Assembly (NCBI RefSeq): GCF_021729155.1
Contig: NZ_JAJQYA010000005.1
Span: 180,336 to 244,335 of the forward strand
From: Membranihabitans marinus
GTDB taxonomy: Bacteria; Bacteroidota; Bacteroidia; Chitinophagales; Saprospiraceae
Direction: 5' to 3'
Length of the DNA: 64,000 bases
Shown here: piece by piece, positions 10,201 to 19,190 of the stretch
Numbering within the stretch: position 1 is the first letter of the stretch
Layout of the letters: every line of letters begins with the position of its first letter
Program-made: the position numbers and the translations under genes
Notes under the pieces: generated by a model
Databases searched by the model: none
What the model was told of the DNA's origin: nothing
What the model saw: the letters and a program-made list of their open reading frames with translations, nothing else

Positions 10201-10507
10201 ATTTTTTAGTTAAAAAATTAATGTGGTGAAAGAACAATATTAATATAAAAAAGATGAATAAAAAAATAAAATAATTAGTATCCTATCTTTTCTGAAACGT
10301 CATATCTAATAACGTGTAGGTGAAAAATGCCATGACGTCATTGTTATTGATTAAGGCTAATTATCTAATATTTTATACGGAAAATGTGAAAAGTGGGTGA
10401 TGAATTTTAAGAATAATAAATAATAAAAAAATAAAAAATTAGTATTCCGCTTTTTCTGAAACGTCTTATATACTAACAGATGCATAAAAACCTTATTGAA
10501 AAGGTTA
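10201..10507. promoter_or_regulatory. Divergent sigma/FecR control region with a duplicated block
   Basis: This roughly 300-bp AT-rich region separates the divergent sigma and FecR genes. It contains two direct copies of a block of about 52 bp (about 10261-10312 and 10426-10477). Both copies read A-rich tract, AATTAGTAT(C/T)C, then a T-run, then TCTGAAACGTC and a TA-rich end with TAAC. The second copy ends about 30 bp before the FecR start. The element TTAGTATTC also occurs at 22-30, 20 bp before FecR of module 1. They are reasonable candidates for ECF-sigma promoters or binding sites, but no transcription start is known. Confidence 0.5.
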
Positions 10508-11554
10508 ATGATTTATGCTAATAATATAAATTTTAATATAGTGTCACAAGAAGAAAGAATAAAGTTTTTATACCAAAAATATATTGATAGAACCTGTAGT
10601 GATGCAGAGTTGGAGGAATTGTTTGATTTGCTAAAAAGCGAAGAAAATATCCATAAGGTTAGGTCGGTTCTTCAAAATAACTGGGGTAGTAATAACAGAG
10701 TGGAAGAACTTACAACGCTGGATTGGGATACTTTTTTGAAAAAAACCGATCAAAAGAAATCTAATAGTAATTCATCTCCTTTGAAAAAGAAACATTGGAT
10801 GACTCCACTATCCATCGCTGCAGGACTGCTTTTGATCGTAGGTTTGGCGGCTTGGTTTTGGCTGCACAGGGAGGTCATTGTAATTTATGAGACTGGATAT
10901 GGAGAGGTAAAAGAAATACAACTAAACGACAATAGCTATGTCCGCTTGAATGCCAATTCCAAAATGTACTGGGATGAGAACTGGGCCTTTAGGAGTCATA
11001 GAAAAGTTCAAATTGAGGGCGAGGCCTTTTTTGATGTAGCTCATCTAAATGGGAATCAATTCTTGGTGGAAACCCCGGATCTGACGGTTCAAGTTACAGG
11101 AACCACTTTCAATGTGTCCAATCGCAGAGAAAAGACAGAGGTCTTTCTCGAATCAGGCAAGGTCTTTCTTCAATTGAATCCAGGGACAGAGTCGGATATT
11201 TTGGCTTTTGATAAAAAGAAATTGATGAAAGCGAGCCTGGAAATGGTGCCTGGAGACCAATTTACTTATTCTAGTACAACAGAAGAGATTGTACAGCATG
11301 ACAATCGAACCATCGAACAGGTGGCATCTTGGAAAACGGGTTCACTGATATTTAAAGACATACCTCTAAAAGTAGTTTTTCAAGAACTAAGTGACGTTTA
11401 CGGAAAAAAATTCGCTGTTCAAGACTCGAGTTTACTTGAGAAGAAAATTGATGCAGCTTATCCTTATTCTGATTGGAAGACGGTAATTAAGTTAATGAAG
11501 TTGACAATAAATAGAGAGATGTTGGAAACAGAAAATGTAGTTACAGTAAAATAG
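10508..11554 (+). CDS. FecR-family anti-sigma factor (module 2)
   Basis: A FecR regulator of about 348 residues. A TTG at 10496 is also possible, but the ATG at 10508 is preceded by AAAAGG and is preferred. The protein has a cytoplasmic N-terminal region, a membrane segment (about residues 96-115, LSIAAGLLLIVGLAAWFWL), a FecR domain (SYVRLNANSKMYWDENW; GEAFFDV; VTGTTFNV) and a DUF4974-like tail (FKDIPLKVVFQELSDVYGKK). It has a longer insert around DILAFDKKKLMK than the module-1 protein. It should sequester the divergent sigma factor and receive the signal from the STN domain of the following SusC. Confidence 0.92.
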   Translation: MIYANNINFNIVSQEERIKFLYQKYIDRTCSDAELEELFDLLKSEENIHKVRSVLQNNWGSNNRVEELTTLDWDTFLKKTDQKKSNSNSSPLKKKHWMTPLSIAAGLLLIVGLAAWFWLHREVIVIYETGYGEVKEIQLNDNSYVRLNANSKMYWDENWAFRSHRKVQIEGEAFFDVAHLNGNQFLVETPDLTVQVTGTTFNVSNRREKTEVFLESGKVFLQLNPGTESDILAFDKKKLMKASLEMVPGDQFTYSSTTEEIVQHDNRTIEQVASWKTGSLIFKDIPLKVVFQELSDVYGKKFAVQDSSLLEKKIDAAYPYSDWKTVIKLMKLTINREMLETENVVTVK

Positions 11555-11573
11555 TGACAGGGGAAAAATTGAA

Positions 11574-11591
11574 AAGCTGTTCGCGCAGCTT
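11574..11591 (+). terminator. Small hairpin between FecR and SusC (module 2)
   Basis: A 6-bp stem, AAGCTG with CAGCTT, closes a TTCGCG loop and is followed a few bases later by TTTT. It sits in the 110-bp gap between FecR and SusC. It may be a weak attenuator, a position comparable to the hairpin in module 1. The short stem makes this tentative. Confidence 0.3.
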
Positions 11592-11664
11592 CATGTTTTA
11601 ATTTAAAAACATATTCAATTTCCCCCAATCACAGCATTAAATAATTTTTTAAATAAAAACGAAG

Positions 11665-14600
11665 ATGAAAGTACAATTTTTACTCCATTCGAAAGTAAAA
11701 ATCAAGCTGGTTTTTTTGGGATTGATCACCCTATTCTTTAAAATACCGATAGCAGAAGGGCATACAATTGATCGATTTTCTCCTCTCAATCAGGAGATTA
11801 CACTGATAGAAGCCATTCAACAGATCAGTGATAGTTACAATGTATTGTTTAATTACGATAGAACCATTATATCTGATATCAAAGTTCATTTTGATCCCGC
11901 GACCACTGATAATGTGGATGATGCTATTTCTGCGGTTTTAGAAAATACCGATCTGAAATACCAGATGTTTAACCACCGCTATGTGGTCATATATAAGAAT
12001 GATGAAGAAGGCATAGAGTCGTTAAAGGAAATGATTCAGCATTTTCAAGGCATTGTGGATAAAAATGAAGCTCAAATTAAAAGAAGGCCAAATCTTTTAC
12101 ATCCCTTGGATTCCTATAATACAGGACGTTTAAATGGTAAGCGGTTGGTTATGAATGTTTCTGGAACTATTGTCGATCAGAATGGAGAACCTCTGATAGG
12201 TGTAAATGTATTGGTCAAGGGTACCAATGTAGGGACGGCTACTGATTTTAATGGCAAATTCTCGATGCCAGATGTCGATGAAAATGCTACTTTGATAATA
12301 TCTTATATAGGCTATCAAACTCAAGAAATAGCATTAAATGGTAGAACTGATGTTAGAGTTGTTTTATTCTCCGATTCGGAATTGTTAGACGAGGTTGTAG
12401 TCGTAGGGTATGGATCACAAAAAAGTTCTCAAGTAACAGGTGCGATTACAACAATTAATTCTGAAAGTTTGAACAATGATTTGTCTGTGGGACGTTTAGA
12501 TCAAGCATTAATGGGGAAAATTTCTGGTGTACAGGTTCAACAAAATAGTGGCGCTCCCGGAAGGTCTTTAGATATAAAAATAAGAGGAACTGGATCAATA
12601 AATTTTTCAAATTCACCATTATATGTTGTAGATGGTTTTCCATTAGATGGGGGGATTGAATTTTTGAATCCAAATGATATAGAATCTATAGATGTACTAA
12701 AAGATGCAGCTTCGGCTTCTATTTATGGTTCAAGAGGTTCTAATGGAGTAGTTTTAATCACCACAAAAAAAGGTGAGTTAGGGAAGGTTTCTATTGGATT
12801 TAATATGAATTATGGTCTTCAGAAGAGATTTAGTAAATACGATGTTTTAAATAGAGATGAATGGATAGAATTTGCCATAGAAGAAAGAAATAATACATGG
12901 GAATTAAATGGTGGAAATAAATCTGATCCAAATGAGGTTCGTTCTCAAGGTTATTGGATTGATCCTTTATGGTTAACTAACCCTGAATCTTTACCAGATA
13001 ATGACTGGCAAGATATTGTGGATAGAGTTGCTCCGATTGGAAACTACCAGTTATCTGCTTCCGCGGCTACTGATAAGTTTAAGTACTATGTTTCAGGTAG
13101 TTATTTCGATCAAAAAGGAATTATTGTTAATTCATATTTTAAGAGATATTCGATACAAGGTAATGTGGAAGCAGATTTTTCCGAATTCTTAGCTGTGGGG
13201 CTGAATTTCACAGGAGCCATAACAGAAAACAATGACCCTGAAACTGATGGGTATGGACAAGGAATAAGTCGATCTCAGTTGGCCCCACCTGTAATAGGGC
13301 AGGATCAGAACACTCAAAATACTGGATATTATCCATATGCAGCAAGCTGGATTGTGAATCCTTATGTATGGATGAATGAAACGCTTGACAATACCAAAAA
13401 CAATAATTTGTTATCGAATCTTTATCTGACAGGTAAAATAATAGAGAATTTAACTTGGCGATCTTCTATTGGGATCGAGAAGAAAAATGGATATAATGAA
13501 TATTTTAAGAAAGACAATGTAAATAGAGGAAAGGGTTCAATCGGTTCAGTTGGCGCTAGCAGTAAATTAAATTTATTGACTGAGCACACATTAAACTACA
13601 AGATTAATTATGATGATTGGCGGGCTGATTTTTTGGGGGGCTTTACTTATCAAAGTGACCAATATAGTTATTTAAGTTTGGATAAAACTGGTTTCCCTGA
13701 TGAAAGTATACATACATTAAATGTTGCTTCGACTTTAGTTGCGGGATCATCTCAAACCTCAGAATGGAGATTGATGTCCTTCCTAGGGAGAGCTAATTTT
13801 GCTTTTAAGGATAAGTATATGCTTACATCCAGTATACGACGGGACGGTAGCTCAAGGTTTGGAAAGGAAAGTAGATGGGGATTATTCCCTTCAGTTTCTT
13901 TAGGATGGCGAATGGCGGAAGAGAGTTTTATGCAAAATTTAGATTGGGTTAGTGATCTTAAGTTGCGGGCAAGTTATGGAGAAACTGGGAATAATAATAT
14001 TGGGAATTATGCTTCTATTGGGACGCTCCAAACGGAACGAGCTGTTTTTGGAAATCCACAAAACGTAGTGTTGGGTTTAAGACCTGAAAATTTTAGTAAT
14101 ACTTTTTTGGGCTGGGAAAAACTTCGAACTACCAATATTGGCGTTGATGTAGGATTTTATAATGGAAAATTTCAATTGACAGCTGATGTATATAAAAGTG
14201 TGTCCAGTAATCTTTTGTTAAATGTTCAAATCCCGCAAACGACTGGGTTTTCCAGTGCTATTCAAAATATTGGAAGTTTAGAAAATAAGGGGGTTGAGTT
14301 GGACTTGAGAACAGTGAATTTCGATGGAAGGTTTAGATGGGTTTCAAGTTTTAATATTTCGTTTAATCGCAATAAGGTTCTTGAACTTGGACCTGAAAAC
14401 GCTCCACTGTATGGATATGGAGCAGGGCATTTAGTGACTATAACCGAGATAGGTAAACCTATAGGAAGTTATTATCTGCTAAAACAAGCTGGTGTCTTTT
14501 TAGATCGTGATGATTTAGAGCAGAACCCAACTTATAATAATCAAGAAGTAGGTGATATCAAATACTTAGATTATAACAAAGATGGAATTATAGATTCTGA

Positions 14601-15126
14601 TGATATTCATATAGTTGGAAATCCACATCCTGATTTTATTTGGGGATTGAGTAACTCATTTTCTTATAAGAATTTTGATTTGAACGTAGTTATTGATGGA
14701 ACACAAGGTGCAAATGCGATGAATATTTTTAAAAGAGCTGCTGGTCAATCCAGAAATAATGAATGGGGGTATTGGCGAAATAGATGGAAATCACCAGAGG
14801 ATCCTGGAGATGGAATGACCCCAAGGGCAGTAGTAAATGATAATTTGACAACACCATCCTCTTTTTGGTTGTATGATGCCAGTTACTGGAGTATAAGAAA
14901 TATTACTCTTGGATATACCATTCCAGCCAACATAATAAATAACATGAGGGGGATAAGTGCATTGAAAATTTATGTTTCCGGGAGTAATATATTTATGCAT
15001 GATTTTTATCATCATACGCCTATGGCTGCGAATTATTCTAATTCACCGCTAACACCTAACCTTGATAATGCTTCCTCCTATCCACTTGCAACGACTTATA
15101 CATTTGGAGTCAACTTAAAATTATAA
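11665..15126 (+). CDS. SusC/RagA TonB-dependent receptor with STN domain (module 2)
   Basis: This is a 1153-residue outer-membrane transporter. After the signal region (about 1-33, ending AEGH) come an STN domain (about 45-115, SYNVLFNYDRTIISDIKVHF), a carboxypeptidase-regulatory-like domain (about 165-240), the DEVVVVGYG junction, the plug (LYVVDGFP; VLKDAASASIYGSRGSNGV) and the barrel. The N-terminal quarter resembles the module-1 SusC closely, while barrel regions are more divergent. SusD begins 5 bp after its stop. With FecR and sigma upstream it forms a trans-envelope signalling unit. Confidence 0.95.
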   Translation: MKVQFLLHSKVKIKLVFLGLITLFFKIPIAEGHTIDRFSPLNQEITLIEAIQQISDSYNVLFNYDRTIISDIKVHFDPATTDNVDDAISAVLENTDLKYQMFNHRYVVIYKNDEEGIESLKEMIQHFQGIVDKNEAQIKRRPNLLHPLDSYNTGRLNGKRLVMNVSGTIVDQNGEPLIGVNVLVKGTNVGTATDFNGKFSMPDVDENATLIISYIGYQTQEIALNGRTDVRVVLFSDSELLDEVVVVGYGSQKSSQVTGAITTINSESLNNDLSVGRLDQALMGKISGVQVQQNSGAPGRSLDIKIRGTGSINFSNSPLYVVDGFPLDGGIEFLNPNDIESIDVLKDAASASIYGSRGSNGVVLITTKKGELGKVSIGFNMNYGLQKRFSKYDVLNRDEWIEFAIEERNNTWELNGGNKSDPNEVRSQGYWIDPLWLTNPESLPDNDWQDIVDRVAPIGNYQLSASAATDKFKYYVSGSYFDQKGIIVNSYFKRYSIQGNVEADFSEFLAVGLNFTGAITENNDPETDGYGQGISRSQLAPPVIGQDQNTQNTGYYPYAASWIVNPYVWMNETLDNTKNNNLLSNLYLTGKIIENLTWRSSIGIEKKNGYNEYFKKDNVNRGKGSIGSVGASSKLNLLTEHTLNYKINYDDWRADFLGGFTYQSDQYSYLSLDKTGFPDESIHTLNVASTLVAGSSQTSEWRLMSFLGRANFAFKDKYMLTSSIRRDGSSRFGKESRWGLFPSVSLGWRMAEESFMQNLDWVSDLKLRASYGETGNNNIGNYASIGTLQTERAVFGNPQNVVLGLRPENFSNTFLGWEKLRTTNIGVDVGFYNGKFQLTADVYKSVSSNLLLNVQIPQTTGFSSAIQNIGSLENKGVELDLRTVNFDGRFRWVSSFNISFNRNKVLELGPENAPLYGYGAGHLVTITEIGKPIGSYYLLKQAGVFLDRDDLEQNPTYNNQEVGDIKYLDYNKDGIIDSDDIHIVGNPHPDFIWGLSNSFSYKNFDLNVVIDGTQGANAMNIFKRAAGQSRNNEWGYWRNRWKSPEDPGDGMTPRAVVNDNLTTPSSFWLYDASYWSIRNITLGYTIPANIINNMRGISALKIYVSGSNIFMHDFYHHTPMAANYSNSPLTPNLDNASSYPLATTYTFGVNLKL

Positions 15127-15131
15127 AAATC

Positions 15132-16577
15132 ATGAAGAATATAACATATAAAATTTTAGTATATATATTAGTATTTACATCATTTTCATGTAACGAAATA
15201 GACTTACTCCCAGTATCTTCTAAAAGTGCTGAAGGGTTTTACTCTAATAAAATTGAAGTAGATCAAGCTTTGGTTGCAGCCTACGAGGCATTAGGAGATG
15301 TTATGGTGAGAGGGAATTATTCCTTTTGGATGTCTGAATCTCGAAGTGATAATATTTGGTTAAGATTACAGGGTTATGACGATGGACCTATCGTTAGGTT
15401 TGCTGAAACACCAACCCTTACAGCGTTATCTTCTTGTTGGGGAGCGCATTATAAATTAGTTTTTCTAACAAACAAGATATTAGAAACCTTGGAATCTGTG
15501 GATTTAAATGCTACGGATAAAAATCAATTTGAGGGAGAAGCAAAATTTTTAAGAGGAATAGCATATTTTAACTTGGTAAGGTATTTTGGGGATGTTCCGT
15601 TAATAACTAAAGTATTAAGTATCTCTGATTCTTACGGTTTGTCTCGAAATAGTATCTCAGAAGTGTATAAGCAAATTGAAGAAGATTTTAAAGATGCTTC
15701 GGCTCTATTGCCTGACGAACATACTTCTGAAAATGCAGGTCGGGCAACCAAATGGTCGGCAAAAGGATTATTAGGTAAAACTTATGTATTCCAAAGCGGC
15801 TATCCTCTAAAGATGGATAAATGGGATGCAGCCATAAAGGAATTTAAGGATATTATTGATTCGGGAAAATTTGCCTTTTTTGAAAACTACGATGATATAT
15901 TTCAATTTGAAAATGAATTGGGTAATCAATCGCTCTTTAGTATAAGATTTATTGCTGGGTTTGGAATTGGGAATCCGTTTCCATTAAGGATGGCACCTGG
16001 AATTCCATATGGGAGTACAGATAATTATCCCTTAATATCGGATGATCTTTTAAATTCTTTTGAATCAGAGGATGTAAGAAAATTTTCTTCAATTGAATTT
16101 GAATGGGTGGATAGAAATGGAGACCTAAGAACTGATTTACCATTTATTAAGAAGTATAATAGTGGTCCTTATATCACCAGTAATAGTGATTGGGATATTG
16201 ATTGGATTGTATTGAGATATACAGATGTATTATTAATGTATGCTGAGGCATTAAATGAAACGGTTGGCCCCAATACAGAATCTCTCTCTATTTTAAATAA
16301 TGTTCGATCTCGTGCGGGAATAAATCCAAGACCTGAAACTTCTGATAAAGAGGTGTTTAGGCTTTGGATAGAGGAAGAGAGAAGACATGAATTTTGCTTT
16401 GAAAATATAAGATGGTTTGATTTGGTTCGAACCGATCGAGCTTCAGAGGTAATGAATGATTTTTTATCAAAATATAATCTCGAGGGTAATTTTACAAGTA
16501 ACGATAGGTATTTATATCCAATTCCTCAGCGGGAATTGAATTTAAATAAAAATATTCTTCAGAACCCTGGGTATTAA
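15132..16577 (+). CDS. SusD/RagB-family lipoprotein (module 2)
   Basis: This 481-residue partner of the preceding SusC has a lipoprotein leader ending FTSFSC (Cys near residue 20). SusD hallmarks are present: GEAKFLRGIAYFNLVRYFGDVPL near 135, the YTDVLLMYAEALNE helix, LNNVRSRAGINPRP, RRHEFCFENIRWFDLVRT, and the terminal LQNPGY. It is followed after 21 bp by the first sialidase-like gene, so the enzymes and the transporter probably share one transcript. Confidence 0.95.
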   Translation: MKNITYKILVYILVFTSFSCNEIDLLPVSSKSAEGFYSNKIEVDQALVAAYEALGDVMVRGNYSFWMSESRSDNIWLRLQGYDDGPIVRFAETPTLTALSSCWGAHYKLVFLTNKILETLESVDLNATDKNQFEGEAKFLRGIAYFNLVRYFGDVPLITKVLSISDSYGLSRNSISEVYKQIEEDFKDASALLPDEHTSENAGRATKWSAKGLLGKTYVFQSGYPLKMDKWDAAIKEFKDIIDSGKFAFFENYDDIFQFENELGNQSLFSIRFIAGFGIGNPFPLRMAPGIPYGSTDNYPLISDDLLNSFESEDVRKFSSIEFEWVDRNGDLRTDLPFIKKYNSGPYITSNSDWDIDWIVLRYTDVLLMYAEALNETVGPNTESLSILNNVRSRAGINPRPETSDKEVFRLWIEEERRHEFCFENIRWFDLVRTDRASEVMNDFLSKYNLEGNFTSNDRYLYPIPQRELNLNKNILQNPGY

Positions 16578-16598
16578 TATTCTATCAATATACATAGT

Positions 16599-17798
16599 AT
16601 GAAGATTCTTCTATTTCTAACAAAACTATTTGTTTTTCTTACAATTGCAAATATTAGCTATGGTCAAATTGATGACAATAATGTAATACAGAGAGATGAT
16701 GGAGTTTCAATTAGGAAAATAAAAGATATAGTAATTTATAGTGATACAAATTCTTATGCAACTTTTCCTTCTGTAATTATGAAACCAGATAGTTCATTAT
16801 ATCTTGCTTTTCGACGGGCACCAGATAGAAGAATATTCGCAAACGGGAAATCGAGCCACATAGATCCAAATAGTTATTTGATGTATGTCGAATCGAGTAA
16901 TAGAGGCGAGGATTGGAGTAACCCTCAGTTATTATTTGCGCATCCATATGGTGGATCACAAGATCCTTGTCTCTATATCACAAAGAATGGTACAATGCTT
17001 TGTGCGAGTTATTTGTGGGTTTATTTAAGTGATAAATCGATTGAAAATCTCAATGACCCCCATCTGGAAAGAAGTAATTTTCTTTTTTCAGGGGGGTATT
17101 TGCTTCGTTCTTTGAATGGAGGCAATAATTGGGAAGAACCAATTTATCCGCCTGCAACACCAGCAGAACAAAGCTTCAATGCATTTGGCAATAAAATAAG
17201 TGCTTACAATCGAGGACAAATGTGTGAAGGGAAAAATGGGAAATTGTATTGGGCGGTTTCATCGGCAGATACATATAACCCCAAAAGGAAAACCTCCAAT
17301 TATTTAATGGTGTCAGAAGATCAGGGAGGTACATGGGAATACCTATCTCAAATAGCTAAAAGTGATAGTATAATCTTTAATGAAACTTCGTTATACGAAA
17401 CCCCCAAAGGGGATCTTGTTGCATTTCTTCGAACGGGGAATTATGGCGATCAGGCCTGTATAGCCAGATCTAAAGATGGTGGCAAGACTTTTCAAAAATG
17501 GAAGTCTATGGGGTTTCAGGGACATCCCTTACAAGCCACAAGACTTTCAGACAATAGGGTCTTATTGGTATATGGCTATCGACATAAACCATATGGTATT
17601 CGGGCACGAGTTTTAAATCCTGAGTGTACAGATTATGAAACGGCTCAAGAGTTTATAATAAGAGAAGATGGTGGCAATAGTGATCTTGGCTATCCGTGGG
17701 CTGTCAATATAGGGCATAACAGAGTACTTGTAACCTATTACTTTAATAAAAACAACATGAATCGTTTTATTGCGGGGTCAATATTAGAGATTGAGTAG
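16599..17798 (+). CDS. Secreted sialidase-superfamily beta-propeller (Asp-box protein)
   Basis: A 399-residue exported protein; the signal peptide ends around NISYGQ (residue 23). It carries four Asp-box motifs: SSNRGEDW (99-106), SLNGGNNW (171-178), SEDQGGTW (239-246) and SKDGGKTF (291-298). These mark a six-bladed propeller of the BNR/sialidase superfamily. The N-terminal FRIP-like arginine motif of true GH33 sialidases is not evident; the matching place reads ATFPSVIMKPDSSLYLAFR. The substrate may therefore not be sialic acid. It lies 21 bp after SusD and 31 bp before a second propeller gene. The fold is secure and the activity open. Confidence 0.8.
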   Translation: MKILLFLTKLFVFLTIANISYGQIDDNNVIQRDDGVSIRKIKDIVIYSDTNSYATFPSVIMKPDSSLYLAFRRAPDRRIFANGKSSHIDPNSYLMYVESSNRGEDWSNPQLLFAHPYGGSQDPCLYITKNGTMLCASYLWVYLSDKSIENLNDPHLERSNFLFSGGYLLRSLNGGNNWEEPIYPPATPAEQSFNAFGNKISAYNRGQMCEGKNGKLYWAVSSADTYNPKRKTSNYLMVSEDQGGTWEYLSQIAKSDSIIFNETSLYETPKGDLVAFLRTGNYGDQACIARSKDGGKTFQKWKSMGFQGHPLQATRLSDNRVLLVYGYRHKPYGIRARVLNPECTDYETAQEFIIREDGGNSDLGYPWAVNIGHNRVLVTYYFNKNNMNRFIAGSILEIE

Positions 17799-17829
17799 TT
17801 GTTCAAGTTTGAAATACAATATAAAGGAT

Positions 17830-19128
17830 ATGAGTGAGAATAAAAGTGAATTCAAAAACAGTGAAACAAAGACAGAAAGGCGAAGTTTTTTGAAAACAAC
17901 TTTAATCTCTGGAATTTCATTTCTTTGTCTCCCAATGTGTGTGGCAACAAAAGGAGTAAAACCTATTGAGGTTAAATATAAAATTTCACTCAACAACCCT
18001 ACTCGTTTTTACGATGGTAAGAGTTGTTTTGTTCATTCTCGAGCAGGCATTGTTTCAAGAGATGGTGAAGATTTACCACCTAGAGTGGTGATGACAATGA
18101 GTACACAAGATCTTTCGGGAAGTGATGTATACAAATCTACATATGGAATGGAAACGGATGATTTGGGGCAATCATGGACAAGTCCAAGTGTGGTTGATCG
18201 ATTGGCTCCTAGGTACGAGATTGTGAATAGAGAAAAACATCCGGTTGCTTTGGGAGATTTTTGGCCAAAATGGCATAAAAACTCGAAAACATTATTGGGT
18301 ACAGGTCATACGGTTTTTTACACACCCGAGTGGAAGGTTACGAGACCACGTCCAAGGCATCCAGCATATGCTATTTATAATGAAGAAAAAAGGCTATGGT
18401 CGAAATGGAAAAAATTGGTCATGCCAGATTATAAAAGGTTTCATGATTGTGGAGCTGGAAGCACACAGAGGTACGATGAAAAAGAGGGGACAATATTACT
18501 TCCTCTTGCTTTTCATCCTGATCCTCTTGGCCAAAATGGAAGTGTGACCATTGCTAGATGTTCCTTTATAAATAAAAAATTGGAGTACATGGAACATGGT
18601 GATGAAATTTCTATAGATGATGAAACGAGAGGATTGTATGAACCATCTATAACCTGTTATAAAGAAAAATATTTTTTAACGATCCGACACAATTTTCATG
18701 GTTATGTGACGAGTAGCGGAGATGGATTACATTTTGATCCCATTAAAATATGGAAATTCGATGATGGTTCAGAATTAGGAAATTACAATACCCAACAGCA
18801 TTGGGTAACACATAGTGATGGACTTTTTTTAATCTATACCCGAAAAGGGGCTAACAATGACCATGTTTTTCGACATCGGGCACCTTTGTTTATTGGACAA
18901 GTTGATCCAGAGAATTTATGTATAATTCGTGAAACAGAGCAAATATTAGTGCCTGAAAGAGGAGCCCGCTTGGGGAATTTTGGAGTGACTGAGGTCAGTC
19001 CAAAGGAAACTTGGATAACAGTCTCAGAATGGATGCAGCCCAAGGGAGTTGAGAAATATGGAAGTGATGGAAGTTTGTGGGTGGCAAAAATTAAATGGAA
19101 TAAACCCAATAAATTATTTAGTGTATAG
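17830..19128 (+). CDS. Tat-type exported sialidase-like beta-propeller
   Basis: A protein of about 432 residues. I use the ATG at 17830, preceded by AAAGG; a TTG at 17791 would overlap the previous stop. The leader contains a good twin-arginine motif, ERRSFLKTT, followed by a hydrophobic segment ISGISFLCLPMCVA. The body has propeller features: TDDLGQSWTSP is an Asp-box, TSSGDGLHFDP is a weaker one, and VLVPERGARLGNFGVTEVSP resembles the last blades of exo-acting propeller enzymes. It is distinct from the gene just upstream. The reaction is unknown; a glycan-directed hydrolase is the best inference from fold and neighbours. Confidence 0.65.
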   Translation: MSENKSEFKNSETKTERRSFLKTTLISGISFLCLPMCVATKGVKPIEVKYKISLNNPTRFYDGKSCFVHSRAGIVSRDGEDLPPRVVMTMSTQDLSGSDVYKSTYGMETDDLGQSWTSPSVVDRLAPRYEIVNREKHPVALGDFWPKWHKNSKTLLGTGHTVFYTPEWKVTRPRPRHPAYAIYNEEKRLWSKWKKLVMPDYKRFHDCGAGSTQRYDEKEGTILLPLAFHPDPLGQNGSVTIARCSFINKKLEYMEHGDEISIDDETRGLYEPSITCYKEKYFLTIRHNFHGYVTSSGDGLHFDPIKIWKFDDGSELGNYNTQQHWVTHSDGLFLIYTRKGANNDHVFRHRAPLFIGQVDPENLCIIRETEQILVPERGARLGNFGVTEVSPKETWITVSEWMQPKGVEKYGSDGSLWVAKIKWNKPNKLFSV

Positions 19129-19190
19129 AGCTCCAGCCAGATGTAATAATTCGATAGGAGGTATTAGAAAAAATATTTGAATAGTAAAAT

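Noticed and set aside
16599..19128. Calling the two propellers true sialidases (GH33)
   Set aside because: Asp-boxes are clear in the first protein, but the FRIP-type arginine motif is not evident, so only superfamily membership is supported.
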